From: Thozetella sp. PMI_491
Lineage: Eukaryota > Ascomycota > Sordariomycetes > Chaetosphaeriales > Chaetosphaeriaceae
Length of the DNA stretch: 64,000 nt
NCBI GenBank assembly: GCA_021432635.1
Contig: MU270076.1
Coordinates: forward strand, 1-64,000
Direction: 5' to 3'
Part shown: in pieces, positions 42,863-54,915 of the stretch
Layout of the letters: each line of letters opens with the position of its first letter
Numbering within the stretch: the first letter of the stretch is position 1
Notes under the pieces: generated by a model
Told to the model about the DNA's origin: nothing
The model's input: the letters and a program-made list of their open reading frames with translations, nothing else
Database searches by the model: none
Made by a program: the position numbers and the translations under genes

Positions 42863-43135
42863 TGGTGTCTCTTGTCCTACGATTGTATGGCTTTCCGTCC
42901 GTGACTGCAGTTCAGCAGGAAATTCTGAGAGGACATGCGAATTAGACAACCCTCGCGGCGTCCACCATCCGCCTTTAGGCTGGTTTTGCACCTGCGGAGG
43001 TATCTCCGCTGTTTTGTATCCTGTGATGGTGGCTTCTCCGGTATCCCGTCGTCTCCTGAGGAGATAGATAGAAGAAATCCCAGAGCCGTACTTAAGGGCC
43101 AAACCCCCTACTACTCCTCCAATGATGGCACTCAT
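42863..43135 (-). pseudogene. Possible 3-prime remnant of a single-pass membrane protein
   Basis: Ninety codons from 43135 read a glycine-rich hydrophobic stretch (IIGGVVGGLAL), then LLRRRRD, then a polar tail with SHVLSEFPAEL. This is the look of the membrane segment and cytosolic tail of fungal single-pass surface proteins. The hydrophobic part is short and interrupted by KYGSG. Upstream the frame closes soon and no further exons were found. It may be the remains of a gene or a chance frame. Low confidence. Confidence 0.25.
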
Positions 43136-43230
43136 GTTGTTTGTGGCTTGGAAAGAGCCCGCTTGCTTTGATCTCTAGCTTATTTCTGCTGTCGAAGTGG
43201 ATTTTGGGTTCGAAGCAGTGACTACGCTGG

Positions 43231-43248
43231 TTATCGTTATCGTTATCG
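43231..43248. repeat. TTATCG x3 short tandem repeat
   Basis: Three exact copies of TTATCG. A simple short tandem repeat with no known role. Confidence 0.8.
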
Positions 43249-43575
43249 TTTCTGCCGCTGTCGAAGAAACGCAGTGAAGTAGTAGTGCTCAGTGATGCGG
43301 TTCTACCGCAGGCAATTGCCGAGTACCTATACCTTAGTAGTTCTAGGTTATTATCTCCCACAGTTCTTCGAAGAGAGACAGACTTGTAATTGAAATCATA
43401 AAAGTTCAGGACTAGACCCTGCACTGTCAAAATTCCAGGTCGGGGTCGGATCTTCCGAAGTTTGATCTCGTTTGCATTTCTTCGCTCTTTATCACCACTC
43501 TCACGCTCGCTCTCGTCACCGCTCTCTACCTCGCCCTTTTCATTTATAGCTCCATGTATATTATAAGAATTGAAT

Positions 43576-46500
43576 CTATGTGCGTTTCCGGGTCCAGGGC
43601 GGTGGCTGTGCGTTGCCAGCGTTGCTTTCCAATAGCTCCACAACCCCAGTGAAATTCTTTTTGTTAGCTAGCCAGATGGCCGCGTCAAATCCTGTAACCC
43701 CTGGAATACAACTTCGGCAACCCGCATCGATCAATAGTTGCACCATATCAATCCTTCCGTTCTTGGCAGCAACGTCTAATGCTGTCTGTTTCATTTCTAT
43801 TTCGTCGAAGAAACGCCATGATAGGAAATCTCTATAGCGAAGAATTGGCATTCCGAACGGCGAGTTCATGTCGGCGCCGTGATCAAGCAGCAAGCAGGCG
43901 ATGTCGAGTAGTCCTCTTTCTGCAGCAAGTTGTAGTGCTGATTGGCTTGCTATTATTGTCTTTGTTGGTGGAGGAGGAATGTTGACCAGTGCGCCACTGT
44001 TGAGAAGGAAATGAATGAAACCCAATACCTGATCACCATCAGAGCAGACGGCCGCTTCCAGGACATGTCGAAAACAAAATAGGCGGAAGCCTGTGCCGTG
44101 GACCGGACTTGTGACTGCATTAATATCCGCCCCTCGTCTAATAAGTTCCTTTGCCAAGCCAAACCGGCCGCACCAAGCAGCAGCGATCAGAGGCGTATGT
44201 GCATCAGATTCATTGATCTCGGCGCCGGCATCTAAAGCACGGAAAATGAATCTGTCGTCTGCTCCAGCAAGCAGTAGACGCACCAAGATAGACTGTAGAT
44301 GTTTGACTCCCTCAATTGCATCACCCTTCATATGTGCACCTTTGCTGAGGAGATAAGAGAACAAATCGAAATCCTGTCTCCATGACGACGAGATGGACAA
44401 TTCGAGGATAGTTTTCCCGTCAAGTGTGTCCTTCCCTGTGCAGTCCGCCCCATGATCGAGGAGGAACCTCACAATTGCTGACCTGTCGGAAGAATCAGAA
44501 ACAAGAGCTTGGTGGAGAAGTGTTGCGCCTTTCTTAGTGGAGATCGCTGAGCGGATGTCGACTTTTAGTTGATCGACTAGATATTGAATGGCCTGCATCT
44601 CCCCGCTGAATCTAAGAACATGTCGAAGTAAGCCCTCACCGTCAATTTGCAAGCCTGTTATATGAAATTCTCGACGAAGGAGGTCAAGCAGCGGGTAATT
44701 GAGTGCCTTGCGCCATCCGCACTCTAAGCTATACTCTGGGATTAGAGCCTGCATAATCGCTTCGGGGCCAAACCTAAAGAAGTCCACGCCGTGACGGAGC
44801 AAGTATTCCACGATTCTTATAGATGAGATGCCATGGTCTTCCCGAATTGCCAGTTTCAGCAGGTTTTGCTCGCAGGCCTCGACCGCCGCACCGTGGTCGA
44901 CTAGAAGCTTTAGTGCCGCAAGGTTTGCTTTCTCAACCGACCGATACACCGGCCGCCACGTCTCCCACCAATAGACTGAGTCTTCTGGAGCGACCCACCC
45001 CTTCAGATCCCATCTGTTACCTCGGTAGAGTAGCTTCCTGGCGGTGTTACGAAACATGTATTCCGCCCAAACGTGATCTATCAGATAGGTTGCATTGCAA
45101 TCAGTGGGAAATTGAATGAGGCTTTTCATGGCTACCAGGTCGCCACGGTATGCCGCTTCTGAGAGAGAGATCTGGAGTAGTAGCGTTGTACAATCTGTAT
45201 CGCCCTGGGCGGCGTATGGTACTTGCCGACTCGCAACATATCGTCGAAGTTCCCCCAGACCGCGGTGAGCTGCTCGAAGTATCCCAGGAACCGTGACTGA
45301 GAATCTGACCCGTGGTAGGTACCGTGTGCAAACATCGTAAAACTCGTGGTCTTCGTCCAGCAGAAAGACAATGTCCATCAGAAAATTGCAAGGTGACAGT
45401 GCTGGATGCCAACGATACGATGAGTCAAGGGGACAGTATCGGTCATAGGGAGAACACCACCCGACCTCGTGGAATGGCCCGAAACAGGGGCGGGAGGGGG
45501 TGAAATGCTGAATTGAAAGAGCCCTGAAGTCCTCGATCACGCCTCCGTTTTCCAATCTAAGAAATTCGAGACATTTGCTTCGGGAAGGCTCTGCAGTCTT
45601 ATTGCGTGCCATGACCGCGAACAAGGGACGTGGTCCATAATTTGGTACTGCATCGTGGTGTACCCTGTAATGCTCTTTATTGTGCGAGATGAGTAGATGT
45701 AACATCTCATGATCCAGTAAATTTGCCGCAATGTCAATGGAATTTTCGATCGCGAACATTGAATCAGGAATGTGTTGGTGAAAACCATAGATAACGTCGA
45801 GAGAGTCGCGTATTCGGCTCAAGTAGCTGCTCGTGCGGATAGATGATTTCAGGAAGCGGTGAATTGGACCAGTGGTGGAGGAGTAGCAGAAGTCTAACAA
45901 GCGCTTGGCAATAACTCCAGCACAGGTTGTGCCCATCCCGACCGCGATGCTGAGATAGATACTTGGAGTTGTTTTCAACAGCCGTCCGTTGTCCACTTGA
46001 AGACCAACTTCAATAAGAGCACAAAAGGCAGGCGCGTGCAAGCGTTGGCAAGCATGGTCAATCAGGCCGTTCCAGACCGCCGTGACGACAGGCGACTCCA
46101 GAGAGAAAAAGGCTGTGAGAAGGCTCAAGCTTATCCCCTGGCCTATCCAGTCAAGAAACCTTGTAGCATCAGAATACTGATGTCCCTCAACTAAATTATT
46201 CGCTAATAGGTAGCAGATCTTTTCCAAAAGGTGAAATATGTTAAAGTAGGTCGAGAGTGAGGAGTTCATCTGGAAACTGAGCGATAAGTCTAGCAGTAGG
46301 GCCCTGCTGATGGCCAGAGTTATATCAGGCCCAGAATCCCTGGATGGAACGGGAGGTTGCCCTGCCGTCTGCTTAATTCGTGTTCGCGACGAGAGTCTCT
46401 GACTTGGAATTGATTGTTTACTTACAAAGGTCTCGGAACAGCAAGCAGAATTTTAGCCAAGGCGAGTTGGTACGCAGTTCGAAATGGGACCTGCATGGCG

Positions 46501-47280
46501 CCAAGAAGGTCTGCTTTAGTGCCTGTCCACCGCATGGAGTGTTTCTGTTGTTTGCAAAGATGTTGCTTTGTGGACGCGAATTAATCTGGTTATTAGCAAC
46601 TGTGCTTCTGTCACCTGTAGCACGCGCTATCAGTGATTCTGGATTACCCAGGACCTGGGATAGACGTGGTGACTCGAGTTTAGGCGACCGAATGCGAATC
46701 CCCTCACGTAAATTGAGAGGCGTGCCTGTCGCAAGACCTGCTGCTCATCAATGCCGAATAAGTGACACGTCCCTGGATTTTGAGTAGAATTGAGGCCATA
46801 CCGGTTCCTTTCCGATTGCGTCTGGTCTCCTTTTTCACCCTTTGGGATGGGATCTGCCTGCCATCGAGCAGAACCTCACCCGCTTCCTTGCCTTCATCCT
46901 GTCGCTTTCTCTGGTGAGCGTCGATGGCAGTCCACTCTTTCGCCTTGAGATTCTTCCTCAGCCCTAGCTCATCTCGCAGAATGCGTTCATACAGAGTCAA
47001 TCTGGACGGATATATGAGTAATGCGATGATGCAACTTATGAGATGAGAGCCATAGATCTCGCGCGTAGTTGGTAGGCGCGACCTTATAGAACTTTGGGGT
47101 ATGGGCCAGAGCTTACTTGGTTTCAGGAAAACCATGGACCGTCTCCATGATTTCTTTGACTTTCTTTAAAGTGTGATTCTCTTCGATATACAGTCGATGA
47201 AACAGTTCCTTCTTCTTAAACCAGATGCTCAGGTCCGGTTTTTGGTTGGCGTATATGATAACAGGTCCAGACGGTGCCAT
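43576..47280 (-). CDS. Clr5-domain ankyrin repeat protein
   Basis: Four exons on the minus strand: 47280-47117, 47001-46802, 46737-46426, 46361-43576, joining to 1153 residues. Exons 1 and 2 together build a Clr5 domain: IWFKKKELFHRLYIEEN, LKKVKEIMETVHGF, then across the splice LYERILRDELGLRKN and KAKEWTAIDAH. A low-complexity linker follows in exon 3 (GIRIRSPKLESP). Exon 4 holds a long helical region and ankyrin repeats in the last 350 residues, such as HTPLIAAAWCGRFGLAKELI, SALQLAAERGLLDIACLLLD and TALDVAAKNGRIDMVQLLID. Such proteins are expanded in Pezizomycotina; their function is not established, but the Clr5 part is related to DNA-binding proteins and the repeats mediate protein contacts. 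The exon 3-4 junction is the least certain: it was chosen to connect open frames. Confidence 0.78.
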
Positions 47281-48833
47281 TGTACCTCATAGAGTCCTTG
47301 TGGTATCTAAGATGAGTGTTGGAAGGATGATGCAATTGAGTGTACCCGTTTCTGTTGTCAAAAATGAATTCGATCATGGAAACGCTTTCGGACACTAATT
47401 ATACTGAAGACAAATGGTCTCGAATGAGATTCGAAGGGAAAGTGACGGGTGATTGGATCGAAGAAAGTAAGGCTCTCTGCGCACAAATGCCGCAGGATAC
47501 CGGAGGAGGGGCGGTCAGCCGGTTTTCAGTTTAGTACAGATTACAGATGTGCACATTCTCGATCCCGCCGGCTGTCGGGCATGGGAGGTTCTTGGTTCTG
47601 GTCGAGGGTGAATATCCCTTACCACTCCCCACAGTGGAGAATGAACAGGAGCGACTCGACTATCGACGGCCCTTCTGCCGGAGGTAAAAGCTCGTTGCAG
47701 GCTAAAAGTACCGCGGTGCGGAAGATGAAGCTGGCCGTGATTTGCTGCTAGGAGGGCAGAGCCCCGTATGCGGCTGAGAGAGCTCTCGGAAGCCCCTTGT
47801 CATAATCCAGGGGCTGACTGACACGGCGCATCGGCTACCCGGCTGGATACTCGCACACCAAAGCGTTGTCCTACGCAAGGCAGGCATGCAATCAAAAATG
47901 GCCATGGACAAAATCTGGCCAATGGTAGTGTAGTGGCGCTACCTAGACCCCTCCTGTCAGCCCCAGCTCGTGTGCACGAGCTCCAATGAGGTCGTCAAAA
48001 AGTATTCTGGACAGAATCTGGCCACTCAGGAGTCTTGTTTTTGCATGCAGCTGTACTGTTCTGTCCGGGAAGTGTCTCCCGCTATAGCCCGGCATCAAAG
48101 ACGTGGCGAGCCTCCTTCGAGCGGGATCCTGGACAGAATCCTGCCAATGAGATGTTTCCGCAGATAAAGTCTTGTTGTTCTGTCTTGAGATGCCTCCGGC
48201 CATGAGCCGCTATCGCGAGGCAGGAAGGTTCGACACGAGCAGAATCTGGCCGGTAAGGTTCGCCATACGATATAATTATCATATCTCGACTTTATGGGGG
48301 GCGAACTTCGCCAACCTGGCGAAGGGTTGAAGCTCTTCCGGGGGTGGGTTGTATGACACATTCACCGATCTAGGCTAGGCGGATGCGGAGAGTTGATGGC
48401 ATTAAGCAATGTTCTCGATGTACCCAGACAGAATCTGACGAATCGCATTTCGCGAGTTCTTGACACTCGGGTATACATGGCTGTCAGGACCTTAGAAGTC
48501 AAGGATGCTGGCGCGTTGACCGAATGACGGCGTACCTAGTGTCTGGGGTTTCCCATGTGAACCATGTCGAGTGCTCCCCACCCCTGGCTTCTAACGGTAT
48601 TCGGGCCTGAGATTTATATAAAGTCAGACGTCGGCCATTTTTGTTCACAGGATCCCCACCTTCCTCAGTCTCTCTAATTCTTTTTGGACGCTGGGCCAAG
48701 GCTCGTCATCTTTTCCGGCCTTCCCTTGCGCCTCTCTGTCTTGCCTTGCCAGTCCCTGAGACTACTCATCCCGTCCTTACCGTACAAATTGGGCACCATC
48801 TGATACCGTGCTTGCTTAACACAGGTTGACACA
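47281..48833. other. Intergenic region with degenerate tandem repeats
   Basis: 1.55 kb upstream of the Clr5-ankyrin gene. The part near 47281 is its promoter. The region 47901-48440 carries degenerate tandem repeats listed separately. A CT-rich stretch at 48650-48800 resembles a promoter for the small gene at 48834. Confidence 0.5.
47901..48440. repeat. Degenerate tandem repeats with GGACAGAATCTGGCC core
   Basis: The core GGACAGAATCTGGCC or close variants occurs at 47906, 48009, 48131, 48237 and 48426, with spacings of about 103, 122, 106 and 189 bases. Other words recur between cores, such as tcttgtt, ttctgtc and gagc. An exact inverted repeat, AGCTCGTG-TG-CACGAGCT, lies at 47965-47982. The array looks like an old minisatellite or remains of a repeated element. 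Confidence 0.7.
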
Positions 48834-49206
48834 ATGTCAGTACCTTGCTGTCCTTTCTCTGGGCCCTCTAACTTTCATTTTGGCTGAAAGTCTCCAGGCC
48901 TATATCAGAGCCCGACGACACACATTCGGGATCCCTTGAGGTGCACTGTGGTTCGACCACCAGTTGCCACACTACAAGATCAAGCCCATCGAAAAAGAAG
49001 GATACTAAGTCCAAGGAGAAGCCAAGCAAGGCTATATGCCATACACCCCAAGAAAACTCTATAGTCCACCAGAATCAGGATGTCTTTGGAACAGGTGCAC
49101 AGTTCTGGGGCCCGGTATGTATTCCCTTGGAAGAGAGATCTCGTATCTGCGTGCTGGACTAATTAACCCCAAGGATCTTACGGCGATCGGTGGGACAATC
49201 GTTTAG
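48834..49206 (+). CDS. Possible small intron-containing gene (uncertain)
   Basis: A frame from about 48898 to 49114 encodes a polar, Ser/Lys/Thr-rich stretch (SKKKDTKSKEKPSK) ending GTGAQFWGP. It runs into a good donor (GTATGT at 49115) and can be joined to 49174-49206, adding DLTAIGGTIV and a stop, with a TTAAC branch site. An ATG at 48834 in good context lies after a CT-rich stretch, and a CTAAC branch site is near 48880, but the first splice could not be fitted in frame with certainty. No family was recognised. It could be a small real gene or a remnant. Confidence 0.28.
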
Positions 49207-50140
49207 AATACCGATAGTGGTTTTAATTAGGATCTATTTTTATTTCATTTTTCACTAATAAATCGCTTATATCTGTAAGGCAGGACTTGGAACACAGCCT
49301 GGAGAGCCCCTGACCTCAGGCCTTCATACTCAAATAAGGCTTCCGTAAGAAGACTGACTCCTTCTATTGGTTTTTCCAAAGTTTATGACGCCGAAGAAAA
49401 TTTCTTGGACAGGACTTGGTGATAAGGCGATAAGGATGGTGGGAAAGTGATATGCTTCTAAAGCTTTATAGTAGGTTCAAGTTAGTATCATAGACACAAG
49501 TAATAGGTCTGGCTCACCTCACAGTTGTGCATCTCAATCATTTCATCAAGACTAACTTAAACATAGAACATATACGTTGAATACCCTGACACAGTATCCT
49601 TTTAAATCTCTCTAATATCTAATATAAGGTAGGTTATACCCCCATTGCGGATTCCTAGAGCGGGTTACAGTTACTGTTGGCGCCACCAGTAATTGCCTGC
49701 CCTGTATTATGTACCAGAATCTGCTAGATATTATACAACCGCGCCTTTCGTTTTGGCCCATCATTGACACCCTTCGGTATCCAAGCCGAATCTTGGTGGT
49801 ACCTAGGTAAACCTCTTGCTTGTATTGCTCAGCAAGACAGCGCCCCGCACCTTAACTCTTGGGATAATCTCGGCTCGCACGCGACAAGGTAGCCTGGCAT
49901 CTCCTCGCCTGAAATAGAGCCTTTTTGGCTGGGTCCTTGGGTAGCGTTTCAGATTGCTTTGCTGTGATCGGCGGCTTGCCTTTGGTACATTGGGCAGCTA
50001 CCGCGCTTCTTCTTAACCTGTGCTCCGCCCAAGGGCGATACCTGCCGAACACAGCTCTCTCCCACATTGATTGTCCTGTTAGGCTGGAAATCGAAATCGG
50101 ACAGCCGCTGGATGTAGCATGCCGATATGACCCCTGCTGC
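49207..50140. other. Intergenic, partly AT-rich
   Basis: About 930 bases. The part 49210-49650 is AT-rich and looks decayed. No gene or known element was recognised before the membrane-protein stop at 50141. Confidence 0.5.
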
Positions 50141-51606
50141 TCATGACCATGAGCCCTGGTGGTGTATCTTGACGGTCTCGCTAAGGCCGGTATTGTTTCT
50201 CAGGAGCGTGGAAACCCTGGACTTGCTCTTTGAATGCTGCACCATACCGATCCACGGGAGCCAGGCCACCAGGTACCGCACTGGCCTCGAGCGACCTCTC
50301 TCCTTGGGATCCAGCGTATCGTGCCGGGAAGGCTCCAGGTGACCTGGCGTGGGCGGCTCCTGCTCGATCATCTCGAGGCTGTCGAATCCCGGATGGCGCC
50401 TTTGCTCGGAGGGGCCCGGCATGTTCGGCGCAGGGGTCGACGGAGTCGTCGGCGTGAAAGGTGTGAGGCTGTCGTACGGGTGGGCGCCCTCCACCTTGGG
50501 CTCTCCGACCTTCTCCTGGAACAGCTTGTAGCAGATCGTCACGAAACTGAAGGTGCCGAGCAGCATTGGAAGCAGCTGGCCCGGGAGCTGTAGTGGACTG
50601 CCGTGGGAGCCGCCGAGGACCGACGTGACGTGGTTGAAGTTGAGCGTACACTCGACCATCACGGCAGAAAAGATAAGCCAGGCAATGTTGAGCACGCGCA
50701 AGACCTTGAAGAGGAAGTTGAGCCTGTTGCAGCTGGGTTAGTGTCCTGCAAGAAAGTAGACCGCTTGAATGCCGGGGCCGTACTCTTTGTGCGAGAAGCC
50801 TGTCGCATATCTCGTCCTGTTGGTGCTCGCCCAGCCCTTGAATTCCACGAACCCGATAATACGATCGACGCTAAACCAGGCTGCCATGCTCGAGACCAAC
50901 ACCTGGATGCCGAAGTAGGCGATGCAAGAAGCGCACACAACGATGTAGTAGTACCGTAACGGGCCGTCGGCGCGGACTTTGGCGAAGAAAAAGGTGTACA
51001 GCTCCGTGCACTCTGGCGAATTTGGATACTCGTCAGAACCGTCACCCGCCTCTAGGGAGCTCAGACCGTCCGGCATTACTCCGTACAGCCAGAACCAGAA
51101 ACCGAAGACGCTCACGCCCAGGCTCACGAAGAGCTTGACGTGCGTGGCGAAGCCGCCAAAGAGCCGAATAGCTCTGGGGCCCTGGTCGAAATACCTGCCA
51201 TCGTGTCAGTTCCAAAGAACTCCTCCATCAATCGATCAGCTCTCCCTAGCAGAGCGCGTTGGTCTTCTTACATCCTAGTCCTATAGCCCCAGAGAGACAG
51301 CGTGCCGAAGACGGTCCCTCCGCAGAGGTGCATCAAGACGAGGGCATCGAGGTCGGTTAGGGCGCCCGTGCGCGCATCGTTGGCCATGGCGATCAACAGC
51401 GCGAGCAGGAAGATGGTGTTTGTGTTGGAGGCATTGGTGAACTCAGAGGGGAGGATCGTGTTGGCGATCCAGCCTGTCAGCCACGCAAAGTACACACCGA
51501 GCCTGACGCCGAGTCCATAGTAGTCCTGCCCGTTCGGAGACTGGCACGTAATGCCGTCGTCCTGGCGCGGCAGCAGCACGCCGCTCAAATCGTACACGCT
51601 CGGCAT
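50141..51606 (-). CDS. Fungal multi-pass membrane protein of unknown function
   Basis: Three exons on the minus strand: 51606-51272, 51194-50784, 50723-50141, giving 442 residues. The start ATG at 51606 gives MPSVYDLSGVLLPRQ. The first two thirds contain about six hydrophobic segments (for example GVRLGVYFAWLTGWIANTIL, TIFLLALLIAMA, LFVSLGVSVFGFWFWLYGV, YYYIVVCASCIAYFGIQVLV, LNIAWLIFSAVMVE, LLPMLLGTFSFVTICYKLF). The last 120 residues are polar and rich in Pro, Thr and Ser, probably cytosolic, and include basic stretches. The sequence resembles uncharacterised membrane proteins seen widely in Pezizomycotina; no function can be given. Exon 2 to 3 was set at a GTACGG donor because the nearer alternative would leave an intron of only 38 bases. 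Confidence 0.8.
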
Positions 51607-53435
51607 CTTGGTGGAAAAGGGAACGGTCGGCGGCAAGGTTTCAAGGAGGCGTCAGACTTGGCTGGACGTTGGGCTCATTTTGTAGGTGCGCTATACCACG
51701 AAATACGATCGGCTGCCCCATGTCATATTTACACTCAGCACCCGCCCAACTAAGAGCCATCAAGGAAATTTTCCCCTTTGGTAGCTGATGCCTAGGCCAG
51801 GGGGGGGGTCAGCACTTGAACGCCACATCGAGGCGCTGGCGAATCACATCCATGGCTTTATCAAGCGAGGCGCGCCCGGCCAGCGTTTTGGGCATGGTTC
51901 GGCCGCTCTGGTAGCCCCACATATTCAGCCCTGTTAGTCCTTTAAGCGATTTCATTTGGCCTGGCACACACCAAACTTTAAAATCTACACACGAGATGAC
52001 GGCTGAACCCCCCAGAGGGAGCGGGGCTAGCCGGGGGCCAAGCTCGTTGTACTTTTCCTTTTCCTCCCTAGTTGGCTGGCTGATACGGCAGTAGGATGTA
52101 CAGTATGCACGAGGTAGCATTAGAGTTCGAAACGATCCCGAGCTCTGTGAGACGCACGGGCTTCTCAGTCACCAGCTCGACGTTGTGCTGGTTGTACATG
52201 GAGGACGTTACCAATTGTCGAGAAATAATACTGGCTTGCAACCGAACTCAGTCGTTGGCCGAGGGTTTTCTCTCACGATCGGACCCTTCACTTCTCGCTC
52301 TAGGACCTTGATACAAGTGCGACGGTATGCTAAATTTTCCTTTGTACCACTGAGCTACATTCCTCGCGTCCTGTCAAACTAGAGTTTAAGTCAATTACTG
52401 TCTCTTCCAGCCACGCTATCACTTCGGGGAGGGATGAGGGCATACCATAATGTACCAAGACGCATGGTAGAGCTAAAGGATTGGGTAGCACCACCTGAAC
52501 AAGAACTTCTTCCACGTTGGAATTTCTTAATTGTTGTGAGGTAATACATGCCCACAGCTACGTTGAAATATGTTGAGTTTATCAACGATCGGTTGGATGC
52601 TGGGACCCGTTTGCGCGGCACTTGGCCCAGTACCGATCATAGCTACGGCGAAGAATTGACTCGGTGGACTATGCAGCGATCCCCCGGCATACGTTGGCAG
52701 TGAGGTAAATGCTAGAAATGTCGGCCTACGGCTAATATCAAGTGGTGGTGTTCCGGCCATTACTGTCAATTATATATGTCGAAGGCGGATCGGCGGTCGG
52801 GCTATCGATTATCAAATTGGACAGCGTACAGTTGACGGCCTTGAGCGGCAGTTCAATGGCGCTTAGTGTGGTGCCCTTATTCATTGAGAACTCACCAAGC
52901 TGGTCTAAATCTAGCTTCAAACGATAGCGTTATTGGGACTGGGGTAAGCGTAGCTATAAAGAAATTAACTATAACTACCTGGGTGCCAACCTAGGTAGCT
53001 AGGGTAGTTAGGTTTTTTAACGGCCTCGAATTATATCTCCAATACCATAGGCTACATGGAACTCCCATAGCTAATACAATCTGCAGACGATACGATTGAC
53101 GATACGAGTGGTGCTAGATTCGCTGCAATCTATGGAATTTAGCCTGTGTAGAACTTTGGCTGCAATTTTGCTATCGGACAACTACTTTCTACCTTCAGTT
53201 TGTATATAAAGCATGCCTTTATGCTATTTAAAACGATCGTGCACTCTTGCATTCGCTCCTCTTTTAGTGGATGCGGAAGTCTTCTTGATCGGCTTGGCTG
53301 CTATGCGAAATGTGCGATATATTAATCACCGGTTAATTAGCACGACGCCGATAAGGGACTACCTCTATTTCAAGTCCCCGTGAGCTGGTTTTCGGGTGAG
53401 TCAAAGCTCTGTTTCAAGTCAGCAAAACACCAACC
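51607..53435. other. Long intergenic region with 40-base repeat copy
   Basis: 1.83 kb. The part near 51607 should be the membrane-protein promoter. It includes the second copy of the 40-base repeat (52650-52689) and an AT-rich part at 52920-53230. Short frames on both strands (51809-52927) show no domain. Confidence 0.5.
52650..52689. repeat. 40-base dispersed repeat, copy 2
   Basis: Identical over 40 bases, on the same strand, to 31455-31494. The flanks differ and no longer repeat unit could be seen around either copy. Confidence 0.85.
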
Positions 53436-53997
53436 ATGCTGCAATCTCTGATGTTACCGACCCTATGCCTGTTCGCTGGGCTCGCCCTTCCCGCGTCGGG
53501 TAATGACTGCACCCAGGTCCCGAGCTGGACGGTCAAGAAGTTCAGGAGCAACAGCACTGATGCGGTCAGTGGCGGTGGCAACGCATCCTTCACGGTCATC
53601 AACAATCTGAGTGGGGCAAGCGACGACCTGACTTGCAAACTGCAAGTGAACTACCGTTGCCTTTTCGCCGGCACGCCGAGCGACCAGAATCTGACGGTAT
53701 TTTTCGAGATTCGGACTGGCTACATGATCTTTTCTCTTGACAAGACATTGTCCTGCCCTGGGAACACATCGTGCGTTTCCGCTTTCGGTTTCCCGTGTTT
53801 CCAATTCTCAATTTCTAGGAGACTGGGACCAACTGACTGACTGAATGGAATGATATAGTTCTATTCACGCCATTGGGAAAGGAGAATTGCCACTGAATTG
53901 TACGTCGGAGGTTGATATCGGTGAGACCATCTCATGTTCACTAGAGGAGGACACAATTGAAGGCGCCTTCGTCGAGCTGGCGCCTGAAACCCCTTGA
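53436..53997 (+). CDS. Small secreted glycoprotein of unknown function
   Basis: Two exons, 53436-53770 and 53859-53997, giving 157 residues. A signal peptide (MLQSLMLPTLCLFAGLALPASG) is followed by NDCTQVPSWTVKKFRSNS. There are several N-glycosylation sequons (NST, NAS, NLS, NLT, NTS, NCT) and about six cysteines after the signal. The second exon adds GELPLNCTSEVDIGETISC and ends VELAPETP. The pattern (one cysteine near the N-terminus, a beta-rich body, paired cysteines) is that of small secreted fungal proteins often called effector candidates. No family with a known function was recognised. The intron was chosen because the TAG acceptor at 53857 restores a long frame. Confidence 0.72.
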
Positions 53998-54915
53998 ATT
54001 CGGCAAATTTGATTGCCATGGGACCTATTGAAATACTATATAGCGTATCAAAAGAATGAACGATAGTCTAAGCAGTAGATACCCATAAAAGCACTTTAGT
54101 GGAACTGCTCTAGCTTGGCCCTAAGGAATGCACCGATTCTCCGGTGAACTCACTGACCGTCGGACCTCGTGTTTCGGTACCCAAGGCATGCGCGCCTAGG
54201 ATGGGCGCCGCGTCAACAGAGGTCTACATGGCAATCAGGAAACACTGTGAAAACGGCACGGAAACTTAAAGGCAACATACTTACTGATTTGAATCCTAAC
54301 AAAGTATTCTAGGGCATGCATTCTAATGATCTGGCGCAGCAGCTAGCCTTCCCTAGTGCCTGTGAGTCCAAACCAAGCTTCCATATTTGCGCCCGTCGCC
54401 TAGATTCCCCGCTGTCTCTGCCTCGGCCCCGTCTGCAGGTAAACAGGGGTGGAGAGGCTCAGCACCAGCTACGGCACATTCTGTGAGCCTTGCCAAGGAC
54501 GGGTTCCCCAAACCAGTGTTGAATCCCACTCTAGGGTATACGGCGGTAGCAAAAGTGGACTAGTCGGCTCAGGTAAGGGATCATTTACATGCCGGGCATG
54601 ACCAATGTTCTCCTTTTGTCGTAAGCGAGCGGCGCGTGTACATCGTATTAAGTCGTCCCCGACATGCTGCCGTCAGCTCTGGTTGCGCGTCGCCAGGGGC
54701 ACCTATTGCTAACAAGTGACATGGTATTGGCCAGGCAATATGGTGCTTCCTATTACAGTTCCAGGGTACGAGATTGACTTATTTTATGCCTCTAGGAGGC
54801 ACCCAGCGGCCCAGATATTAATTCGAGCAATGTCCCCGAGTCATTAACTATACTATCCTTCACACCTTGGAGGACCGCTTCGAAGTTCTGTCCGTGCCAT
54901 ATTATACTAGGCGTA
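53998..54915. other. Intergenic, no gene seen
   Basis: 918 bases between two plus-strand genes; the right part should be the peroxidase promoter. No repeat or RNA gene was recognised. Confidence 0.5.

Larger units (their letters stand above)
41088..43575. other. Long intergenic region
   Basis: 2.5 kb between the transporter start and the ankyrin gene stop. The part at 41088-42300 is GC-richer and should include the transporter promoter; a 275-codon plus-strand frame there (41020-41847) has no domain and overlaps transporter exon 1. A possible membrane-protein tail lies at 42863-43135 and an 18-base TTATCG run at 43231. Confidence 0.5.

Noticed and set aside
47901-48440. CRISPR array
   Set aside because: The repeats are degenerate, unevenly spaced and in a fungal nuclear genome.
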